Assembly: GCA_963704855.1 (NCBI GenBank)
Contig: CAVPHY010000028.1
Coordinates: forward strand, 310,001-374,000
Reading direction: 5' to 3'
DNA length: 64,000 bases
From: SZUA-36 sp963704855
GTDB taxonomy: Bacteria > Pseudomonadota > Gammaproteobacteria > Xanthomonadales > SZUA-36
Shown: in pieces, positions 41,922 through 48,686 of the stretch
Layout of the letters: each line of letters starts with the position of its first letter
How positions within the stretch are numbered: position 1 is the stretch's first letter
Position numbers and translations under genes: made by a program
The notes under the pieces: generated by a model
Databases searched by the model: none
What the model saw: only the letters and a program-made list of their open reading frames with translations
Told to the model about the DNA's origin: nothing

Positions 41922-43925
41922 TTAGCTGAGTTCTCTGCGGCGACTAACAATTCCGCCCAAACCCAGTAAGGTAAGGATCATCAAGGCCAGACCCCAGGTT
42001 GAAAGCGTTGGAATTGCTGCAGTTTGTACGACCACATCAAATGTCCAGCTCACGACCGCACCATCGTTTCCACTATCGGTATATGTGCAATACAGCGTGG
42101 TACTGGTAGGTTGACCATCTGCTGTACCCATACCCTCAACTACAACCGAAAGAGCCCCATCTGCGGGAATCAGCTGCGGGAAGCTGGCAGGTGAAACGAT
42201 ACTGAAATAGGTTTCATCATCGAGGTAACAATCATCCAGTGAGGCATCTTCGCCTTCATCAAGTACCTCGTTAAACACGACAGAACCTTGTCCAAAGCCA
42301 CCCAATGGAGCAACTATTGTCACTGTACCGCCGCTTGCGGGGCTGAGAGTCACTTCTGATTCCGCCTCGCGAACAACACAGTTCACCGGGTAGCTGGCAG
42401 TGCCGTCTGATGCACCATCACCGTCTACATCATAATCACAGCTGTAGACATCAGAGAAGTCGCCCGCTTGAGACGAATCGCAGCTGAAGGTGACGGTAGT
42501 TGAAGCAAATGGCGCCAGGGGTGAACCTGGTTCAGTTGCGGAGAGTCCTAAAGACAGCCCCTGTGGTGTCGAACCCGTGTCCAGGTTGCTGAAACCGCAA
42601 TTAAGCAATACCAGTTCACGATCATTGGCCTCAGGAGCATTGTTGGTAATCACCAGATCCTGCGTCGGTATCACGGCTCCAACTGGCACTGGATCGCCCG
42701 GAGGAGTCAGGTCGTATACGCCATCCGGCGCTTTTACGGATGAATAAACTGCATCTCCTGGAGGACCGACTTCACAGGTCACAGCATGTATGACCGGTGA
42801 GCTGACATTGCCTGCGTCGTGGCTGCATGAAACGCTACCTGAGTAACTGCCCTCTGCAGATGCGTCGCAGGTAAGTGTAGCGACATTAGATACATTCTGA
42901 CCGAGTGAGAACGCGCCATTGGCGAGAGACATCTGGGCATCACCTGAATAACTGCATGTACCTGCAAGGGTGGTCGCTGCATCCCCGGTGTTAGTTACTG
43001 TCACGGTACCCGTCGGGTTGGCATCGCCTTCCTCGACAGCTATCAGGTCGAGCGGATCGGGTGACAGTACATCGCTGTAGGCTGCTTGCGGACCCGCCGT
43101 GATGTTACAGCTCAAGGCGTAAACTGCGGGGCTGCTTTCGGTCGTGCCGTCGCCATCGTGTGTACAGGTCATTTCACCGGAATGCAAAGCAATACTGCCG
43201 GCAGAGTCGCATGTGACGGTAACTGCGGCGGCCGTAGCACCTTCCAGTACTGAGAAGGATGTATCGCCGGAAATGTCGAAAACACCATCAGGATCGCTTG
43301 TCTCTGAACAACTACCTGTCAAGGTTGAGGTGTCCTCACCGACATTCGAGATAAATACGTTCTGGGATGGATCCGGGTTATTCTGGATTACATTCAACGC
43401 GACGCCAGATGCCGGTGTCGGGCTAGATGCGTAATCGGGTTGCGGGCCGGCCACTACCTGTACCAGTCCGTTAGTAGACCCGGTAGATGGCACGTTTCCT
43501 TCCATAGCATCACCATATAGTTCGTTTTGAACTGTCAGGATGTAATCGGCTATCGGAGCAGCTGAAATATCAAAAGACAATGTTCCGACTGAACCGTCTG
43601 GCAGCGGTGTAAAGGATGAGTCGAAAGCCAAGACTTTTACAGTACCGGCAATCGCTTCTGAACATAGCACGTTGGCACCGCCAAGTGGGCCGCCGCAACC
43701 GCTTAAATTAGCAGTCAGGTTTGTGTTGTCGTACGCAACTTCAAATTCAAATCCGACAACAGTTCCATCACCATTATAGGCCATTGGAATTACAACGGGG
43801 GTTGCCGAGGAAACTTGCCCTGATCCGGTACCAACAACAACATTTGGACCGCCAGCTGCCATTGCGTTTAAGGAGCATGACGCTAGGATCAAGACTCCAA
43901 GTTTAGATAAGTTCTTAAATTTCAT
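41922..43925 (-). CDS. Cohesin-like domain protein with IPTL-CTERM anchor
   Basis: The 667-residue exported protein has a signal peptide (residues 1-24). Residues 25-150 resemble a cohesin: NVVVGTGSGQVSSATPVVIPMAYNGDG, VVGFEFEVAYDNTNLTA, IAGTVKVLAFDSS and GTLSFDISAAPIADYILTVQNEL. Four to five beta-sandwich repeats of about 100 residues follow, each with paired cysteines (STLTGSCSET, TTLAGTCSYSG, LTCDAS). The C-terminus is IPTLSTWGLALMILTLLGLGGIVSRRRELS, the IPTL-CTERM signal of a motif, membrane span and basic tail, expected to be processed by an exosortase/rhombosortase-like enzyme. The gene just upstream encodes a dockerin, the natural partner of cohesins. It has a good GGAG ribosome site and its own promoter. 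Confidence 0.85.
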   Translation of the reverse strand: MKFKNLSKLGVLILASCSLNAMAAGGPNVVVGTGSGQVSSATPVVIPMAYNGDGTVVGFEFEVAYDNTNLTANLSGCGGPLGGANVLCSEAIAGTVKVLAFDSSFTPLPDGSVGTLSFDISAAPIADYILTVQNELYGDAMEGNVPSTGSTNGLVQVVAGPQPDYASSPTPASGVALNVIQNNPDPSQNVFISNVGEDTSTLTGSCSETSDPDGVFDISGDTSFSVLEGATAAAVTVTCDSAGSIALHSGEMTCTHDGDGTTESSPAVYALSCNITAGPQAAYSDVLSPDPLDLIAVEEGDANPTGTVTVTNTGDAATTLAGTCSYSGDAQMSLANGAFSLGQNVSNVATLTCDASAEGSYSGSVSCSHDAGNVSSPVIHAVTCEVGPPGDAVYSSVKAPDGVYDLTPPGDPVPVGAVIPTQDLVITNNAPEANDRELVLLNCGFSNLDTGSTPQGLSLGLSATEPGSPLAPFASTTVTFSCDSSQAGDFSDVYSCDYDVDGDGASDGTASYPVNCVVREAESEVTLSPASGGTVTIVAPLGGFGQGSVVFNEVLDEGEDASLDDCYLDDETYFSIVSPASFPQLIPADGALSVVVEGMGTADGQPTSTTLYCTYTDSGNDGAVVSWTFDVVVQTAAIPTLSTWGLALMILTLLGLGGIVSRRRELS

Positions 43926-43974
43926 TTCTCACTCCAAAGGAAGACAAGACACATTTAATTTTAGATATTGTGGT

Positions 43975-44003
43975 TATATAGATTTTGCAACATTCTGTTT
44001 CAA
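43975..44003 (-). promoter_or_regulatory. Sigma70 promoter of the cohesin-like gene
   Basis: On the minus strand TTGAAA (44003-43998) and TATATA (43980-43975) are spaced by 17 nt. The -35 overlaps the dockerin gene stop. It would let the cohesin-like protein be made independently of, and in excess over, the dockerin protein. Confidence 0.6.
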
Positions 44004-44776
44004 TTACCTAAAATAACGTTTTGTACACAAATTAGGTCAAAAACGTTAACGCTACCATTCAGGTTGCAATCTGGCTGACCAACCGCCAAAGCATTGCCAA
44101 GAATTTCATTTTGTATACTGATTAGATCAAATACATTGATTGAACCGTTGCCATTGGAGTCGCCCATTAACAACGCCCCAACCGGTGTTGAACGATGTGA
44201 TACATAATCGTCAAAAGTCAACGAACCTGTGTAGGCGTCACTGGTGCCAAGGATTACCGATTCCATGGTTCCTCCAGCAGCAGAAATACTACCCGTTGGG
44301 GTTGGTTCGCTGAGTGAATCAGCATTAACCCAGAATTCCATGTCGGCTCCGCTGGTCCAGGATATTTCAACCAGGTTCCAGCCCGCCTTTCCGGGGACAT
44401 TGCCCGAAGCGCCGTCGCCAGCATCAAACACGAAGTTGGAGCCATCAAAACTAATGGTCAATAAACTGGCCGTTGCATTGTCATCCGAGAATGCCTCGAA
44501 GATGACGGGCGTGCCTGCGCTCAGCTGGGAAAAGACGTAAAACCGAATGATTGCAGCAGATTCATTAACCGGGCTGGTGTCCTTGACTGAGCCGGGTGCT
44601 GAAAGCTTCATTGCGCATTCACCGGACACCCTCGATACGGCTGATGGCGAACCGGCTACGGGTGTTCCGACAGCGCCTCCGTTCCATGCATCGATGGTAC
44701 ATGCGATTGCATTTGAAGCTGAAAATGTGCCTGCAAGAAGCAAGGATAAGCAGGTTAGCCTGGTTTTAGAATTCAT
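44000..44776 (-). CDS. Exported dockerin-bearing protein
   Basis: The 258-residue protein has a signal peptide ending near SNAIA. Residues 26-195 form a beta-sandwich resembling LamG/concanavalin-like domains (IIRFYVFSQL, FEAFSDDNATASLLTISFDG, GWNLVEISWTSGADMEFWVN, LTFDDYVSHRS). The C-terminal 54 residues are a complete type I-like dockerin: two calcium loops, DSNGNGSINVFD and DCNLNGSVNVFD, each followed by LISIQNEILGN or LICVQNVILGN, with the D-x-N-x-N-G...D pattern intact. It should bind a cohesin; one is encoded 74 nt downstream. An FNR-type promoter lies about 100 nt upstream of the ATG. Confidence 0.88.
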   Translation of the reverse strand: MNSKTRLTCLSLLLAGTFSASNAIACTIDAWNGGAVGTPVAGSPSAVSRVSGECAMKLSAPGSVKDTSPVNESAAIIRFYVFSQLSAGTPVIFEAFSDDNATASLLTISFDGSNFVFDAGDGASGNVPGKAGWNLVEISWTSGADMEFWVNADSLSEPTPTGSISAAGGTMESVILGTSDAYTGSLTFDDYVSHRSTPVGALLMGDSNGNGSINVFDLISIQNEILGNALAVGQPDCNLNGSVNVFDLICVQNVILGN

Positions 44777-44849
44777 GTTTATGAAGCCCCCATCAGTTCA
44801 TTCAAGTTTGTTAAGGTTCTCTCTGTATGCATATTGCCGAACCCAGTTT

Positions 44850-44877
44850 AAAGTCACACAACTAAAGTCACACAACT
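44850..44877. repeat. Tandem 14-bp duplication in the dockerin gene leader
   Basis: AAAGTCACACAACT occurs twice back to back (44850-44863 and 44864-44877). On the minus strand this lies at and just after the predicted -10 of the dockerin promoter, so the duplication lengthens the start of the transcript. The 353-bp gap between the dockerin gene and hipA otherwise holds only the promoter box and no gene. Confidence 0.7.
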
Positions 44878-44914
44878 ACATAATAACAGGCAAACCGTCT
44901 TTGATATACATCAA
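44873..44914 (-). promoter_or_regulatory. Class II FNR/Anr-type promoter of the dockerin/cohesin operon
   Basis: On the minus strand TTGATGTATATCAA (44914-44901) is a perfect TTGAT-N4-ATCAA box. After 22 nt comes TAGTTG (44878-44873), in the same position and with the same TAGT start as at the LRR and CSLREA genes. TATTAT, 6-7 nt nearer the box, is an alternative -10. Confidence 0.6.
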
Positions 44915-45129
44915 TGACCGGTCGCCAAGTATTATGGCACTACTTGCTCAGCAAGTCTTGCGCACTTCTCTGTTATGTACTTTATACCTTAAAATCTCAA
45001 GTACATCCACAATTTATAACATATGGTGATTAAACTTCTTTCCGGAATTGAATGCTTTCTTAACGACTTGCGGGATTCCTCTTTCGTCGTGTGATTAACG
45101 TGGCTCCGGTTGCTGGCGGGTAGCGCGCC

Positions 45130-46437
45130 TTACTCAAACCGGTCAAGCCGCATAGCCCGTTGGATCCTGTGCATTGAGGTCTCAGGAATACCTGCATCGC
45201 CTGCATAATACGGCCACTTGGAAGTGACTTCCTGCACTTCGGAAATAATGGTTTCTGCCCTGCCTTTTTTCATCAAGGCGGATTGTGCGCATGATTTGAA
45301 ATCTTCAAGCAAAAAGTGCTCGCGCTTGCCATTCATTGTCATCTGGTGGCGCGATGTCCACAATCCGTCGGGGTTAAAGCTGTAGGTCAGGTCAAATGCC
45401 GGCGAAAGTGACCAGTTGCCGGATTTATCCATCAGGAACGCGATGTTTTTGACGTGGTCGTCCTGGTTGCGGATAACGATATTGAATACCATGCGCCGGA
45501 ACTGCTGCTCGATAGCACTCATCGGCAGACCCAGTTGCCTGATCGTCATCAGCGCCTGTTCATAGCTGTAAGCCCCGGCGAGGTTAAAGTCGTAATGGCA
45601 AAGGGCGCACAAGGACTGCATGTGTAGTTTCTTGCCATCCGCCGTGCGGTCAAATCGCCTGGTCATGAAGTGCCGCCTGTCGTTCTCTTCGAACAAGCGG
45701 CATTCCTCCATTTCGATACCGCAGTCCCTGGCCATCAGGTAACAGGCATACTCAATTGCACCATAGCCTTTTGGGTCTTCCAGTTCTTTATCTTTATTGC
45801 CTGTTACGCCGTCAAACTTGAGTAACCAGTATTCAAACCCCTTTCCCGTCTCAATTTGCCCCGAGCGCACTTCGTTGCTCTCAGGGTTCCAGGCGACAAG
45901 CGCTTTTGCCCTTGCACCGCCTGCAGAGGTTCCGATGCGCAGGATTTCAGCGAGGGCCTGTTGACGCTCCTTTTCCTCGAATGACACGTTCAGATCATTT
46001 CGCTGGCTCAATATGTCCGATGCCAGGTCCACCAGCTGGTCAATCTGAATGTTTCGGGCGCCCCTGGCATTGGGTCCTTTTGCGGGTTCAAACTCGAGCG
46101 CCCCCATGCCCCTGTTGCCGATATAACAGAGCCGCTCCACTGAGTTGAAGGAGGCGGGTGATCGGCCCTGGGTGGCAAGCCATGTATTGATCAATGCATT
46201 TCCGAAGCGGTCCGGCAGTGAATCTGCCAACAAGCCCGGTAGCCCGCGGAACGTCTTTTTGTCCAGTTCGGGGAACGAGTAGACCCGGGTGGACAGGGGC
46301 ATGACCAGGGGTGACACCTCGATACCGCTTTCGGCGAAATCGGGGTCGTATTCAAAAGCTGCGACATCCTCGCCGTCATTGAGCAGAACCGCGCCGATTG
46401 TCCTGCCCCATAACCTGACCCAGGCCTCCGTGCTCAT
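45130..46437 (-). CDS. hipA: HipA-family kinase toxin
   Basis: The 435-residue protein has the N-terminal HipA subdomain (VRLWGRTIGAVLL, LPGLLADSLPDRFGNALIN). The kinase-like core follows: GTSAGGARAKALVAWN for the ATP loop, WLLKFDG, FMTRRFDR, the catalytic RNQDDHVKNIAFLMD and the metal-binding SPAFDLTYS. HipA kinases phosphorylate translation targets (GltX in E. coli HipA) and induce dormancy. The start overlaps the hipB stop by 4 nt, the standard antitoxin-toxin coupling. Active-site residues are intact, so it is probably functional. Target unknown. Confidence 0.93.
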   Translation of the reverse strand: MSTEAWVRLWGRTIGAVLLNDGEDVAAFEYDPDFAESGIEVSPLVMPLSTRVYSFPELDKKTFRGLPGLLADSLPDRFGNALINTWLATQGRSPASFNSVERLCYIGNRGMGALEFEPAKGPNARGARNIQIDQLVDLASDILSQRNDLNVSFEEKERQQALAEILRIGTSAGGARAKALVAWNPESNEVRSGQIETGKGFEYWLLKFDGVTGNKDKELEDPKGYGAIEYACYLMARDCGIEMEECRLFEENDRRHFMTRRFDRTADGKKLHMQSLCALCHYDFNLAGAYSYEQALMTIRQLGLPMSAIEQQFRRMVFNIVIRNQDDHVKNIAFLMDKSGNWSLSPAFDLTYSFNPDGLWTSRHQMTMNGKREHFLLEDFKSCAQSALMKKGRAETIISEVQEVTSKWPYYAGDAGIPETSMHRIQRAMRLDRFE

Positions 46438-46790
46438 TCATCTTCTTCCCAGGTCCAGGGCTTTCTTTCCACCGATTTACCCCGGCCGGATGCCCTCTGC
46501 CGCGCTTTGCCCTTTCTTGCAGCCGCTTCCAGTGGCCTGATCGCCGGTTCTGCCAGCACCTGGTCCAGTTTTTCAAGCAAGCCAAGCACGCGGAAAATCC
46601 GGATGATTGTCGAAAACTGTGCCGTTGCGCCCGCTTCAACTCTTTCCAGCGTGCGTTTCCCAATACCTGCCTGCTCCGCCAGGTCGGCCTGTGTCATCTG
46701 TTGTGCCAGGCGGCGGCGCGATAACCTTTCACCTATTTCAGCAAGAATGGTCTCATCTGTAAGTATTTCTGATATTTTCATAGTCGTCAT
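46434..46790 (-). CDS. hipB: HipB-family antitoxin / Xre repressor
   Basis: The 118-residue protein has a helix-turn-helix (RLSRRRLAQQMTQADLAEQAGIGKRTLERVEAGATAQFSTIIRIFRVLGLLEKLDQVL) followed by a basic, lysine/arginine-rich tail that may wrap the partner or DNA. It should neutralise HipA and repress the operon. Starts at ATG 46790 or 46781 are both possible; the first operator overlaps this start region. Four operator-like sites upstream match the multi-site arrangement of hipBA systems. Confidence 0.9.
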   Translation of the reverse strand: MTTMKISEILTDETILAEIGERLSRRRLAQQMTQADLAEQAGIGKRTLERVEAGATAQFSTIIRIFRVLGLLEKLDQVLAEPAIRPLEAAARKGKARQRASGRGKSVERKPWTWEEDE

Positions 46791-46927
46791 ATGTTGCGAT
46801 ATAATCCATTTATATAATATAAATCGTCATTAAAGGCGAAATGATTGATTTCAATATTAGTATATATTAAATCGTCATATATTGCGATTATATTTAAATT
46901 AATGTCATAAATCGTAATATAGTACGA
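46784..46927. promoter_or_regulatory. Four-operator array upstream of hipBA
   Basis: Sixteen-base sites of the form TCGTnAT-N6-nCGA occur at 46784-46799, 46824-46839, 46872-46887 and 46912-46927: TCGTCATATGTTGCGA, TCGTCATTAAAGGCGA, TCGTCATATATTGCGA and TCGTAATATAGTACGA. Start-to-start spacing is 40, 48 and 40 bp. The surrounding DNA is very AT-rich. This is the likely HipB binding array controlling hipBA; the outermost site is the most symmetric. Confidence 0.8.
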
Positions 46928-47043
46928 CATATACAAAATAAATAGTTTGTCTTCTGCCCACTCGATGGCGTTTAGATCTTTACGATTCAGATTGAGTCTT
47001 ACGGAAACTGCGTGTACCTGCTTATCCGAATTTTACAGATCGC

Positions 47044-48015
47044 TTGATCCGGCGCGGGCCTTTAGAGATAGTAGGCAAGTATGCATCGTGGAACGGAAAA
47101 GCATTGAACAGCGGACAGCAGGCTTTTTGCAAAGGTCTTTTCATAACCGATTTCGACGGCACCCTGCTGCGTTCGGACGCCACGTTTGCACAGGCAGACC
47201 TCGATGCATTGGCGTTGCTGTCGCGCTGTGGCGTCAGGACCGCGGTCGCTACCGGTCGCTCGTTGTATTCTTTTGTTAACTCCCCGGGCATCGACCTCGC
47301 CGTTGATTACATTATCTTTAGCACCGGCGCCGGCGTTGTCGCGAAATCCGGGCATAAGCTGCTGTATCAACAAAATCTCTCTCCTGAGCTTGTCGGGCAA
47401 ACGCTGGGTTTTCTCGAGAAATCGGCACTGGATTTCATGTTGCACCACCCGTTTCCGGACAATCACAGGTATGTTTACCGGCGAGCGGGCCCGGATAATC
47501 CGGATTTTGAATCACGACTGGCGCGTTACCGCGAATTCGGCGAGCCATTGGGTGCCATGCACCGAAACGGCTTTGGCGAAGCCTCCCAGTTTTTGGCTGT
47601 TGTTCCGCGTGACAGGACCCATGATGCACTAAAGGAACTGAGGGGCGCATTACCCGGCTTGAGTGTTATTCATGCCACATCACCGCTGGACCACCAGTCC
47701 GCCTGGATCGAGTTTTTCCACCCGGGTGTCTCAAAAGGCAAAACCTCGGCCTGGCTGGCTTCAGAACTCGCGATCAACCGCTCGGATACGATGGCCGTGG
47801 GTAATGATTACAATGATCTGGACCTGCTCGAATGGGCCGCCCATGCTTACGTCGTTGAGAATGCACCGGATGACCTGAAAGCCGGCTTTCAGCAGGTTTC
47901 CTCGAATAACAACGGTGGTGTGGCCGAGGCGGTTGGCCGCTGGCTTAAGGAAAAAGGACTGGGCCAGGCTCCTGGGGTTGCTTGCGCTCAGGCGTTTGAT
48001 TCTGCAGCAGACTGA
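47044..48015 (+). CDS. HAD-superfamily (Cof-type) hydrolase
   Basis: The protein is a HAD phosphatase of the Cof/type IIB class: nucleophile motif ITDFDGTLLRSD, VATGRS (motif II), the lysine of VSKGKTSAWLA and AVGNDYNDLDLLEWA (motif IV acidic residues). The C2B cap domain lies between. Such enzymes dephosphorylate sugar phosphates or flavin/pyridoxal phosphates; substrate unknown. The start is uncertain: no ATG is in frame before the domain, and TTG codons at 47044 or 47104 are candidates; the latter gives LNSGQQAFCKGLFITDFDG. The 3' end overlaps the convergent ankyrin gene by 71 bp. Confidence 0.82.
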   Translation: MIRRGPLEIVGKYASWNGKALNSGQQAFCKGLFITDFDGTLLRSDATFAQADLDALALLSRCGVRTAVATGRSLYSFVNSPGIDLAVDYIIFSTGAGVVAKSGHKLLYQQNLSPELVGQTLGFLEKSALDFMLHHPFPDNHRYVYRRAGPDNPDFESRLARYREFGEPLGAMHRNGFGEASQFLAVVPRDRTHDALKELRGALPGLSVIHATSPLDHQSAWIEFFHPGVSKGKTSAWLASELAINRSDTMAVGNDYNDLDLLEWAAHAYVVENAPDDLKAGFQQVSSNNNGGVAEAVGRWLKEKGLGQAPGVACAQAFDSAAD

Positions 48016-48547
48016 TCACTTCGGCATGACCCTTGTCCCGGGCAAATTTTTCAGCCGTGTCACCATCCCTGTCAACGATATCCGCTGATGCACCGTTCTT
48101 GAGCAGCAGTCGTACTACCTCGGCCTGGCCCTCGGCTGAGGCCATCATCAGTGCCGTGAAACCTTCGGTCGTTCCCTGCAGGTTAACATCGGCTCCTTTT
48201 TCCAGCAGTAACGCCACGGTTTCCGGGAAAGGGCCACTGGACGCATACAAAAGGGCGGTACGGCCATTGATGTCCCTGGCATCGACGCTGGCGCCCTGTT
48301 CCAACAGGTAGGCTGCGACCGCAGTGTGACCGTTATAAGCCGACCACATCAACGCTGTGCTCTTGTCGGCATTGGTCGAGTCTACGGGTGTGCCCGCTGA
48401 AATAAGTTTCTGAACGTTTCCCAGGTCTCCGTTGTAGGCCAATTCAATAAGAACGGCCTCCACGGTGATATTGGCTGCTGTGGTCTGGGCACAAAGTGGT
48501 GTGGTGAACGCCCAAAGCAGGGCAATGAACGGCATTAGGTTTTTCAT
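47945..48547 (-). CDS. Exported ankyrin-repeat protein
   Basis: From ATG 48547 the 200-residue protein has a signal peptide (MKNLMPFIALLWAFTTPLCAQ) and then four to five ankyrin repeats (GDLGNVQKLISAGTPVDSTN; ADKSTALMWSAYNGHTAVAAYLLEQGASVDARD; NGRTALLYASSGPFPETVALLLEKGADVN; EGFTALMMASAEGQAEVVRLLLKNGASADIVD). A proline-rich tail follows. It would be a periplasmic protein-interaction module, of unknown partner. The frame continues upstream to 48646 without resembling a signal peptide, so 48547 is preferred. Confidence 0.85.
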   Translation of the reverse strand: MKNLMPFIALLWAFTTPLCAQTTAANITVEAVLIELAYNGDLGNVQKLISAGTPVDSTNADKSTALMWSAYNGHTAVAAYLLEQGASVDARDINGRTALLYASSGPFPETVALLLEKGADVNLQGTTEGFTALMMASAEGQAEVVRLLLKNGASADIVDRDGDTAEKFARDKGHAEVISLLQNQTPERKQPQEPGPVLFP

Positions 48548-48592
48548 GCCGCCATCATAGCAAATCAAAACGTGCGGGCCAGCAGAAAAACC

Positions 48593-48601
48593 GGGGTCAG
48601 A
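48593..48601 (+). repeat. GGGGTCAGA repeat remnant
   Basis: A single copy of the GGGGTCAG word lies between the ankyrin gene and the TIR gene. The same word forms the arms of a perfect 85-bp palindrome at 57154-57238 and recurs at 50784, which suggests remnants of one dispersed repeat family. Confidence 0.4.
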
Positions 48602-48686
48602 GATAATCAGTGAAGATTGGTCTAGACTGGTAGGAGGCTCAACCAAATCAATAGCTTGTAATGATGAGCCATAGCTAATCTCAAGG

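Noticed and set aside
46840..47043. Additional small antitoxin gene upstream of hipB
   Set aside because: The stretch is very AT-rich, with the operator array and no open frame of useful length.
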